Positions 17,277 to 25,100 of a stretch of DNA of 64,000 bases are shown here, piece after piece. Origin of the DNA: Schaalia georgiae DSM 6843 (GTDB lineage: Bacteria; Actinomycetota; Actinomycetes; Actinomycetales; Actinomycetaceae); NCBI RefSeq assembly GCF_000429245.1, contig NZ_AUBM01000009.1:154981-218980 (forward strand), in the 5' to 3' direction. The notes beneath the pieces are model-generated. The model did no database searches and was not told the DNA's origin. It was given only the letters and a program-made list of their open reading frames with translations. The first letter of the stretch is position 1. Every line of letters begins with the position of its first letter. The position numbers and the translations under genes are program-made.

Positions 17277-18170
17277 TCAGGCGCGGGAGCGCTTGCGGGC
17301 CCTGCGGCGCATGGCGATGAGCGCGAGACCGGTGGCGCCGAAGGCCGCCGAGGTGAGTGCGCTGGAACTCGCACCGGTCTGCGCGAGTTCGGAAGCGCTC
17401 GGGCGCTGGGTGTTCACGCTGGGTGCGGGCGCCTGCGCGGCCTCGGGGCCGGGGGCGCCGCCGGCCAAAGTCGAGACGTCGCCGATGCCGTTGGGCGCGG
17501 GCGGGAGGCCCGAGGGGACCTGTCCCGCGGGCAGTGGGGGCGTTCCACGGTCGGACGCCTTGTACCGGGGTCCGGGCTTGGACGGGGTGTGCCCGGGCGT
17601 CGGCGCGGGCGGGTTGGTCGGATTGGTACCGGGCGCCGGGGGCGTGGTGGGCCCCGGGTTGGGCGCGGTCGGCCCCGGGTTGGGGGTAGTCGGCCCGGGC
17701 GAGGGCTTGGCCGGGTCGTCCGGCGTGGGGACGCCGGGGCCGGGGGTCGGATCGGGGTTCCCGGGCGTCGGATCCGGGTTGCCCGGGGCCGGCGGCTGAG
17801 TGGGCCCGGGGTTCGGGTCGTCGGGCGTGGGCGGATCCTCCGGCGTGGGCGTAGGCGCCGGGGGCGTGGTGGGCCCCGGGTTGGGCGCGGGGATGTCGGG
17901 TTCGCCCGGCTCCGAGGGGCTGGGCGTCGGCGGCTTGGGGTCGGTGGGCCCGTCGGGCGCCGGTGGATTCTTGTCGTCGTTCAGTGCCCAGTGGATCTCC
18001 AGCATGGGCGCCGTGGGTGCGAGCACGCCGCGCGTCGTGTGGAGAGCCTGGGTGTGCCCGTCGCCGTTGATGGTTCCGGTGGTCGCGGGCTCGGCTTGGG
18101 CGCCACCCGAGTAGAGGGTGGGCACACCGATGGTGGCCGCGGCGGCCAGAGCGATGAATGTTCGCCTCAT
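17277..18170 (-). CDS. Pro-rich surface protein with LAXTG (sortase E) sorting signal
   Basis: A 297-residue secreted protein at the head of the minus-strand T4SS set. An N-terminal signal peptide (MRRTFIALAAAATIG... cleaved after GGAQA) is followed by a short 50-residue globular part. A long Pro/Gly/Asp/Thr-rich stalk covers about residues 75-225, built from units such as PNPGPTTPPAPTP and GNPDPTP. The C-terminus has LAQTG, a hydrophobic helix and the basic tail RRRARKRSRA, the classical cell-wall sorting signal in the class E form. GAAAGGAAGGGTC precedes the ATG at 18170, which decides the start over a longer upstream frame. It ends 30 bp before the pilin-like gene. Could be a surface adhesin or spacer spanning the wall for the secretion machine (inference). 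Confidence 0.85.
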   Translation of the reverse strand: MRRTFIALAAAATIGVPTLYSGGAQAEPATTGTINGDGHTQALHTTRGVLAPTAPMLEIHWALNDDKNPPAPDGPTDPKPPTPSPSEPGEPDIPAPNPGPTTPPAPTPTPEDPPTPDDPNPGPTQPPAPGNPDPTPGNPDPTPGPGVPTPDDPAKPSPGPTTPNPGPTAPNPGPTTPPAPGTNPTNPPAPTPGHTPSKPGPRYKASDRGTPPLPAGQVPSGLPPAPNGIGDVSTLAGGAPGPEAAQAPAPSVNTQRPSASELAQTGASSSALTSAAFGATGLALIAMRRRARKRSRA

Positions 18171-18556
18171 GACCCTTCCTTTCAAGAGTTGGCGGGATAG
18201 GTCGGCGCGAGAGCCGACGGGGACCAGCCGAGTCGATGGGTATTTTCCTCGCCCCCCATTGTGGTACCGATTGGCATCCAGGTCAAACAACGCTGACCGC
18301 ATTGAAAGACGCCATCCGTTGGGATCGGCGGGGTGGGAGTGGGGCGTGTGGTGGATGTGCTCAAAGACCGCTGAAGTGGTCAGACGATATTGCATGGGGA
18401 TGGCCGATGGGCTCCCGACCGGCTTCCAGCACGCGCACCCGGTAGTATTCTCCTGATCGGCCATGAGGCGGTGCGCTCCGAAGGGGCGCCGCGCTGACGG
18501 CGGGTGGCGGGCCCCTCCTCGCCGCGGAGGCGCCCACGAGCGGAAGGCGGACTCCA
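18171..18556. other. divergent promoter region of the T4SS locus
   Basis: 386 bp between the minus-strand LAXTG gene and the plus-strand virD4. Both promoters of the locus must lie here or within its flanks. The stretch around 18235-18310 is the most AT-rich of the region. I see no clear operator palindrome and no gene. Confidence 0.5.
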
Positions 18557-20224
18557 GTGGACAAGTCGCGCGTGCGGGCCCCAGTGGTCGTCGGCGCCCT
18601 GTGCCTTCTTGCCTGGGCCGTTGGCGACAAGATCAGCTACCAGGTGCGTTCCATCGTCCGGGGGGGCGGAACGGTGGGCGATGTGCTCGACGGCTTCTGG
18701 AAGGACCTGCCCGTCCTCACGCACTTCTCCTTCGACGGCCCCGACGTGCTCGCAGGTGTGATCACTTCCGCATTGATGCTCCTCGCCGTCGTCTACCGCA
18801 TCGGGGCGCGCACCAACATCCGGGCCCACCAGGAGCACGGCTCCGCGCGGTGGGGCGGCCCCCGTGACATCCGGCCGATGGTGGACCCGGACCCCGCCCG
18901 GAACCTGCTGCTCACCCGCACCGAGTGCCTCAGCCTCGACACGCGCGCCACCCGGCGCAACCTCAACACGCTCGTCGTCGGGGCGTCGGGGACCGGCAAG
19001 ACCAGCCGCTTCGTCGTCCCCAACCTGCTCCAGGCATCGACCTCCTACGTGGTCACCGACCCCGGCGGCCGTGTCAAGGCAGCGACCGAGGGCCACCTGC
19101 GCGCCAACGGGTACGAGATCCGGACCCTCGACCTGGTCAACCCCGCCGCCCACGGGGACTCCTTCAACCCCTTCGCCCACATCGACGCGGGCAACGCCGA
19201 GGTCGAGCTCCTGATCCTGGTCGATGCGCTCCTGGCGAACACCGCGCCCATGCCGGGGGCGCTCCACGACGCCCTCAGCGACAACGCTGAGCGCGCGCTC
19301 CTGGCCGCGCTGTGCGCACAGGCCTACGCCTCCGACCCCCACGGCGCCTCCCTCGGCGCGGTCGCGGACCTCCTCGCCCAGTTGGACGCCGCCGGCGGCG
19401 ACGGGGGGGCCTTGTTCGCCGGAGGCGCCAACCCCGACCCCGGTGGCCCCGAATGGCTCCTCGCCGACGAGGCGGCCGTCCGCAGGGAGCAGATCCGTGA
19501 GTTCGCCCGCTCCCAGTACGCCGCCTACTCCCAGGGACCCGACTCCACCCGGCTGGCGGTCCGCGCCTCGCTGGGATCGCGGCTGGCCCCCCTGCGCATC
19601 GTGTCCATCCGGCGGGCCCTGTCCTCGGACACGATCGGCACGGAGCTGATCGGGCAGCGCAAGACCGCCGTGTTCCTGGTCGTCCCCGACTCGCACAGGT
19701 CCTTGGACTTCCTCGTCAGCCTGTTCTACGACCTCGTGGTCCGGGTCAACAGCGCCGCCGCCGACCGCAGTCCGGGCGGGCGCCTGCCCGTGCCCGTCCA
19801 GTGCTTCATGGACGACTTCGCCACAGTGGGCAGGATTCCCGGATTCGAGGCGAAACTGGGGGTCATGGGGAAACGGGGGATATCCGCCTGCGTCATAGTC
19901 CAGACCTACTCGCAGGGCAGGGCGCTCTACGGGGACGATTGGGAGGGCATCGTCGGCAACTGCGACTCCAAGCTCTTCATGGGCGGCGACGAGGAGACGA
20001 CCCTGCGGTGGATCGTGGGCCGCCTGGGCAGGGAGACCATCGACACCGTGGACTCCGCCACCGTCAAGGGGTCGGTGGGCGCCTTCTCGCAGTCGTGGAG
20101 GCGCCTCGGGCGCGAACTGCTCACCGCCGACGAGCTCGCGGGGCTGGACCCCGGCCGCTGTGTCTTCGCCCTGCGGGGACTGCCGCCGTTCCTCTCGGAC
20201 AAACTGCCCGCCCGGGAACCGTGA
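18557..20224 (+). CDS. VirD4/TraG-type T4SS coupling ATPase
   Basis: Type IV coupling protein that recruits substrates to the secretion channel. 555 aa from the GTG at 18557. Two N-terminal membrane helices at about residues 8-22 and 63-81 are followed by the family motif HGSARWG. Walker A GASGTGKTS lies at residues 142-150, and a Walker B strand CFMDDFATVG is followed by GISACVIVQTYSQ. The Walker B region reads Met-Asp-Asp where LDEFAN is usual, a conservative change. It is the only T4SS gene on the plus strand and is transcribed away from the rest. No relaxase gene is adjacent on either side, which is unusual for a coupling protein. Confidence 0.92.
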   Translation: MDKSRVRAPVVVGALCLLAWAVGDKISYQVRSIVRGGGTVGDVLDGFWKDLPVLTHFSFDGPDVLAGVITSALMLLAVVYRIGARTNIRAHQEHGSARWGGPRDIRPMVDPDPARNLLLTRTECLSLDTRATRRNLNTLVVGASGTGKTSRFVVPNLLQASTSYVVTDPGGRVKAATEGHLRANGYEIRTLDLVNPAAHGDSFNPFAHIDAGNAEVELLILVDALLANTAPMPGALHDALSDNAERALLAALCAQAYASDPHGASLGAVADLLAQLDAAGGDGGALFAGGANPDPGGPEWLLADEAAVRREQIREFARSQYAAYSQGPDSTRLAVRASLGSRLAPLRIVSIRRALSSDTIGTELIGQRKTAVFLVVPDSHRSLDFLVSLFYDLVVRVNSAAADRSPGGRLPVPVQCFMDDFATVGRIPGFEAKLGVMGKRGISACVIVQTYSQGRALYGDDWEGIVGNCDSKLFMGGDEETTLRWIVGRLGRETIDTVDSATVKGSVGAFSQSWRRLGRELLTADELAGLDPGRCVFALRGLPPFLSDKLPAREP

Positions 20225-20275
20225 GCGCCGCGCGTGGAGGGGGGAACGGAGCAGCGCGCCGCCCGCCCGCACGCC

Positions 20276-20980
20276 CTAGACCACCAGGTCCGCGCGCGGG
20301 CGCGTGGAGGCGACCAGGCGGATGTTCGCCAGATCCACGGTGCGCACCCAGTGGGCGGCGGCCGCGCGGTCGCGCCCGAACGCCTCGTGGCGGGCGACCA
20401 AGCGCCGCAGCACCTCGTTCTCGGGCGTGTCCACGTAGACCAGGACATCGACTAGCCCGCGCACCTGCGACCAGCCCGGCAGGTCCAGGCCCAGGTAGTT
20501 GCCCTCCGTGACCGCCACGCCTTCGGGCGCGACCCGCAGTGACGCGGCGACCGGCTCGTGCAGTTCCCTGCGGTAGTCGGGCGCCAGCACCGTCGCCTCG
20601 GCGCGCTGGATCCTTTCCAGCAGCGCGACGAAACCCCCCACGTCGAATGTGTCGGGCGCCCCCTTGTGGTCGGCGATCCCCGCCTCGGCGAGCACCCGGT
20701 TCGACATGTGGAAGCCATCCATCGGCGCCATCCCGGCCAGCGGGATCCCCGCCTTGGGCAGCAGGTCCGCCACGAGCGCGGCCACCGTCGACTTGCCGGT
20801 CCCCGGTGGGCCCGTCAGCCCCAGGACGCGCACGCGCCCGCCGTTGCCGACGCGGTCGGCCACCTCCTCGACGACGCGGCGCGCGATCCGGGCCGAGGAC
20901 TCCAACGAGGCGGAGTCCGGCGGAGACGGGAAATGCGGGACTCCCGAGGAGTCGCGGGCGGCGGGGGGAGTGCTGGCCAT
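20276..20980 (-). CDS. nucleoside/nucleotide kinase family protein (uridine-kinase/pantothenate-kinase-like P-loop)
   Basis: A 234-residue P-loop kinase. GPPGTGKST is near residue 57, followed by APMDGFHMSN, DTFDVGGF, the PDYRRELHEP substrate segment and EGNYLGL. These are the hallmarks of the phosphoribulokinase/uridine kinase superfamily as found in the YFH7/FrcK-like nucleoside triphosphate hydrolases of actinobacteria. The true substrate is not evident; sugars and nucleosides are both possible. The ATG at 20980 lies 11 bp after the stop of the phosphoribosyltransferase gene, so the pair is likely an operon; a longer in-frame extension overlaps that gene and is rejected. Confidence 0.85.
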   Translation of the reverse strand: MASTPPAARDSSGVPHFPSPPDSASLESSARIARRVVEEVADRVGNGGRVRVLGLTGPPGTGKSTVAALVADLLPKAGIPLAGMAPMDGFHMSNRVLAEAGIADHKGAPDTFDVGGFVALLERIQRAEATVLAPDYRRELHEPVAASLRVAPEGVAVTEGNYLGLDLPGWSQVRGLVDVLVYVDTPENEVLRRLVARHEAFGRDRAAAAHWVRTVDLANIRLVASTRPRADLVV

Positions 20981-20990
20981 GGCGCCCGCC

Positions 20991-21527
20991 TCAGGGCTTG
21001 ATGAGGGGCAGCGTCGACCACGGGAAGTTGATCCACTGGGAGGTGTGGCGCCACACGTAGTCGGGTTCGATAATGGACACCGGCTTCTTGTAGACCACCG
21101 CGCTGCGGGCATCGACCCGCACGGGGGCGCCGCCGTCCAGGGTGAGCCCGTGCTCGGCGATCAAGTCCATCACCATCTTCAGCGTCTTCCCCGAGTCGGC
21201 GACGTCGTCGACGACGAGCACGCGTTTGCCGTCCATCGCCGACACGTCCATGAGCGGGGGCAGCAGCACCGGCTCGGCCAGGGTTTGCCCGACGCTGGAG
21301 TAGAACTCCACGTTCATCGTCCCCATCGCCTTGACGTCCATGGCATAGGCGATCGCCCCGGCGGGGATGAGGCCGCCCCGGGCGATCGCGACGATCAGGT
21401 CGGGCACCCACCCGGAATCAGCGATCCGGGTGGCGAGCTCGCGCGACGCGTCCCCGAACCCCTGCCATGTGAGGACCTCGCGGTCGGGGGCGTCGGTTGC
21501 GTCTGGACTGGCGGAGGCCTCGGCCAT
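20991..21527 (-). CDS. phosphoribosyltransferase (hypoxanthine/xanthine-guanine type)
   Basis: Type I PRTase of 178 aa, salvaging a purine base with PRPP. The PRPP-binding motif VLVVDDVADSGKTL is near residue 104, and IARGGLIPAG, the family's substrate loop, is near residue 49. It ends with INFPW, similar to archaeal and actinobacterial GPT-like enzymes that finish with WXXFPW. GAAAGAAGGAACC precedes the ATG at 21527. A base preference for guanine, xanthine or hypoxanthine cannot be assigned from sequence alone. Followed after 11 bp by the P-loop kinase, so both could serve nucleotide salvage. Confidence 0.87.
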   Translation of the reverse strand: MAEASASPDATDAPDREVLTWQGFGDASRELATRIADSGWVPDLIVAIARGGLIPAGAIAYAMDVKAMGTMNVEFYSSVGQTLAEPVLLPPLMDVSAMDGKRVLVVDDVADSGKTLKMVMDLIAEHGLTLDGGAPVRVDARSAVVYKKPVSIIEPDYVWRHTSQWINFPWSTLPLIKP

Positions 21528-21592
21528 GGTTCCTTCTTTCGCTCCAGGCGGTGTTGCGTTGATTTTAGCCGCCGGAACCGCCCGATGCGCAC

Positions 21593-22105
21593 TCAGCGCC
21601 GGGAGCGTCGCACCCGCGCCAGCTCCCGGGCGTAGGCGCCGCCCGGCGAGGCGGGCGCCCCGTCGCGGGTCCACGTGAGGATGCGGTCCGCGTCGAACAC
21701 CCGGGCGCACGCGCCGCACGAGGCGACCCTCCTGGGCGCGCGGAAAAGGCGGCGCTGCGCCCCGCACGCCGGGCAGGTCCCCACCCACGGGGCATCGGGG
21801 GCGGGAAGGGCGCCGGGCAGTGTCGCCGAGTCCGGTGCGCCGAGCGCCCTGGCCGCCTCCCGCCACCGCGCGCCGTGCCCCTCGCTGGGGCCCACCAGGG
21901 CGTGGGCGATCTCGTGGAGGACGACCGCCCTCACCGTGGCCTCGTCGTAGATGTCAGTGAGGGGCCCCGACAGGGAGATCGTGCGGGTGGCGTGAGTGCA
22001 GGAGCCCGCGCGCCGCTTGGCTCGGTCGAAGCGCAAACCCCACTGCCCCAGGCCCGCGTCGTCCATCAGGGCGCGCGCGAGGACGCGGGCCTCCTCGCGC
22101 CTCAC
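21593..22105 (-). CDS. SprT-like zinc metalloprotease domain protein
   Basis: A 170-residue SprT-family protein. The zinc-metalloprotease motif HEIAHALVGPSEGHGARW (HExxH plus a third His downstream) is near residue 60. A C-terminal zinc ribbon with CPAC and CGAC pairs follows. Related eukaryotic SPRTN proteins cut DNA-protein crosslinks; the role of the bacterial form is less clear. The GTG at 22105 overlaps the hrpA stop (GTGA), implying translational coupling to the helicase gene; this start is chosen over a much longer frame that overlaps hrpA. The Arg-rich end RVRRSRR could contact nucleic acid. Confidence 0.85.
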   Translation of the reverse strand: MRREEARVLARALMDDAGLGQWGLRFDRAKRRAGSCTHATRTISLSGPLTDIYDEATVRAVVLHEIAHALVGPSEGHGARWREAARALGAPDSATLPGALPAPDAPWVGTCPACGAQRRLFRAPRRVASCGACARVFDADRILTWTRDGAPASPGGAYARELARVRRSRR

Positions 22106-25100
22106 GACCGCCCCCCGGGGCGCACGGCCGCCTCCGCGTCGGCGATGACCCCGAGCAGGCGCTTGAAGGACACCTTGTTCGGCGTGCCCAGTCTCTGTGC
22201 GAAGAGCGAGACCCGCAGTTCCTGGGCCATCCACTGCGCCTGCGAGAGCAGGCGGGCGGTTTCCGCGTCGTAGGGGCGCCTACCCGCTGCCTGGCGCGCC
22301 CGGTCCAGGCGCTTGGCCGCGTCCTCGAGGCGGTCCATGTCCGCCAGGTCGCGCTCCAGGGCCGGCGCGGACTGGGAGGCCCGGTCGATGCGAACGGCCC
22401 CAGCGCGCAAATAGCGCGCCAGGTGGGGCAGCGCCTCGAATGGGGTGTCGGCGAGGAAACCCGCGTGGACCAGGCGCCGCGTGTTCTCCCTTACGTCGTC
22501 GACGACCTCGCGCAACGAGGCCTGCGGGTGGGCGGCCACGGCGCCCTCGGCTTCGCTGTGGGCCTCCATGGCGCGCACGACGTGCCCGAGGATCTCGTGG
22601 ACCCGGTCCTCGTGGCGCCCGCGGGCCGCTGCGACGAGGCACTCGAAGTCCTCAGGGCCGCGGACCGAGTCGGGCGCGCAGAGCTGGTCCACCAGGGACA
22701 GGGCGGAGGCCAGCTGCGCGTCCGCCACCAGGGCGTCCGTCCCCCTGTAGGGGGAGGCGGCCAGCATCAGCGCCTCGCGGCCGGTCCACCGCGTGGTGAC
22801 GCGGGCCGTCGCCAACCGCACCCGCTGGAGCAGCAGGCGGGCAAGGCCGAGGCGGTGCTCCCTGGCGGCCTCGGCGGCGTTGGCCATGACGCGGACGCCC
22901 GCGCGGGGGTCGTCGGCGCTGCCCTGGGGCACCAGGGCGGGGAAGGCCCTCAGGGACAGGCCGTCCGCCCGGGAGACCACCGCGCGCGGGAGCGCGGGCA
23001 TCGCAGTGATGGAGTCCTCGTTGAGGGCGCTCAGCGCCGCGGCGTCCGCCCCGCCCCCGGCGCGGGAGGGGGAGGCGCCGGCGGATGCGTCCCTTCGCCC
23101 GTCGGCCCGGGCGCCGGTGGTCCCGGCCGTTCGTCCGTCTGCCCCGGTTCCCCGGCCCCTGGCGGATCCGCTCTTCTTCCTGCTTCCTGCGGCTCTTCCT
23201 GTGCCCTCCGCTGCCTTCCCCCTGCGGTTGCGGCCGGCCTGCGCGTCCTCCATCGCCTGGGCGATGGCGCCGCGGACGGCGCGGCGCACGGCCTGGTCGG
23301 CGGCCCCGGCCAGCGAGTGCTGCAGGTGGGCGAGGTCCTTCCCCGCCCCGAGCTCGCGCCCCCGGGAGTCGACGACGACGAAAGTCATCCGAAGGTGGTC
23401 GGGCAGGTGCTCGGCGGCGTGGGCGAGGTCCGCCTCGGACAGGTCCACACCCCGCAATTCGCGCACGGCGGAGGCGAAGGCGGTCGCGAAAGGGGGGCGC
23501 CGGGGCGCGGCGCCCGTCGTCGGCGCCTGGTTGCCAGCCGGGGGCGTCCCCCCAGGGGCGCCCTGGGCAGGCGTGGTCGCAGCCTCCTGGGGGTCCGCAG
23601 TGGCGGGCCCCCGAGGGCGGTCGGCGCGCGCCGCGCCCCGGGCGCTCTCCCTGCCCTTGGCCCCGGAGCGGGGGCGGTCGGTGCGCGCCGTGCCCGTCGA
23701 CGCCCCCCACCGGGCCAGACGGTCCATCGCCGCGGACAGGGAAGCGGGGTCTTCGCGGTCATCGGCGCGGGTGGGGGCGGTCCGGTCGCGAGCCGGGGCT
23801 GCACCCGATGGATTGTCCGCCAACCATTGTGCGATGCGGGAGGCGGCTTCGGGCGCGGGGGCCAGCAGGCGCCGCTTCGCCTTGGGAAGGGCGCGGATCG
23901 TCCCTGTGATCAGCTCCTCCACCATCCCCGGCACCAGCCAGTCCGCGCCCTCATCGCTCACGCGGGCCAGAGCCTCGACCGGTACGCGCACGCTCACCCC
24001 GTCCCGCGGGGACCCGGGCGAGAACTCGTAGGACACGGGCAGGCGCACCCCTCCGCCCACCCAGTGGTCGGGGAAGCCGTCCCCCTCGCCCGCTCCGCGC
24101 GGCAGCAGCAGGGCGCGCGGGTAGGTGAGCAGGTCCGGGCGCGAGCGGCGAGCCCCCTTCCACCAGCGGTTGAAGTGGGCGGCCGACACGACGTCCTCGG
24201 GGACCAGGTCGTCGAAGAAGGCGAAGCGCGCCTCCTCGTCTGCCACGAGCCCGTGGGTGCGGCTGCGCCGCTCCACCTCCCTGGCCTGCTCCACCAGTTC
24301 CTCGTTGGCGCGCTGGAAGGCGTGGCGCTCGCGCCACTCCCCCTCCACCAGCGCGTGGCGGATGAACATCTCCCGCGCCAAAGCCCTCGCCGTCAGGGGC
24401 CCCGCGCCCAGCGCCCCAGCTCCCGGCGCCGCGCCCAGCAGCCCCGACGAGGACGCCCCCGCCTCGTCGATCACCGTGTCGCCAAGCCCGCCCAGCAGCA
24501 CCGGGCGGTCCGCCGACAGGGTGAGGCCGTAGAGCAGGACCTTCTCCTTGACCATCGCCGCGCCCTTGGACGAGGACCAGTAGGGCTCGGAGTGGACGCG
24601 TTTGACCAGGGCGCCGGCGGCGGGCCCGACCCACTCGGGGCGGATGCGCGCCACCGTGCGGGCGAAGAGGCGCGAGGTCTCCACCAGCTCCGCGGCCATC
24701 ACCCACGCCGGGCGCCCGCCCACGCCCGAACCCGGCCAGATCGTGAAATGGGTGCCCCGCGCGCCCTCGTAATCGCGTTTCGACTCGTCCCAACTGCCCA
24801 GGTTGGACAGCAGGCCCACCAGCAGCGAGCGGTGGATCTGGTCCGCGTCCACCGTCGCCGTGCCCTGCGTGAAGGCCACGACAGCGCGCGCCGCCGCGTC
24901 TGCGGCGCCCCCCGAGGCCGCCGCCTCGACGACATCGCGGTGCGGGGGCTCCCCCACAGGGCCGGCGCTGATGCCCAGGGGGCGGGCCATCTGGCGCAAC
25001 TGGTTCACCACGTCGCGCCACTCGCGGAAACGCAGGTAGTGGAGGAACTCGGCGCGGCACAAGCGCCTGAACGCGGACCCCGACAGGTCCCGCGCCTGCA

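Noticed and set aside
10408..20224. Integrative conjugative element
   Set aside because: No relaxase, integrase, excisionase, replication gene or direct-repeat attachment site was found; base composition and flanks look chromosomal. Kept only as an alternative in the finding.
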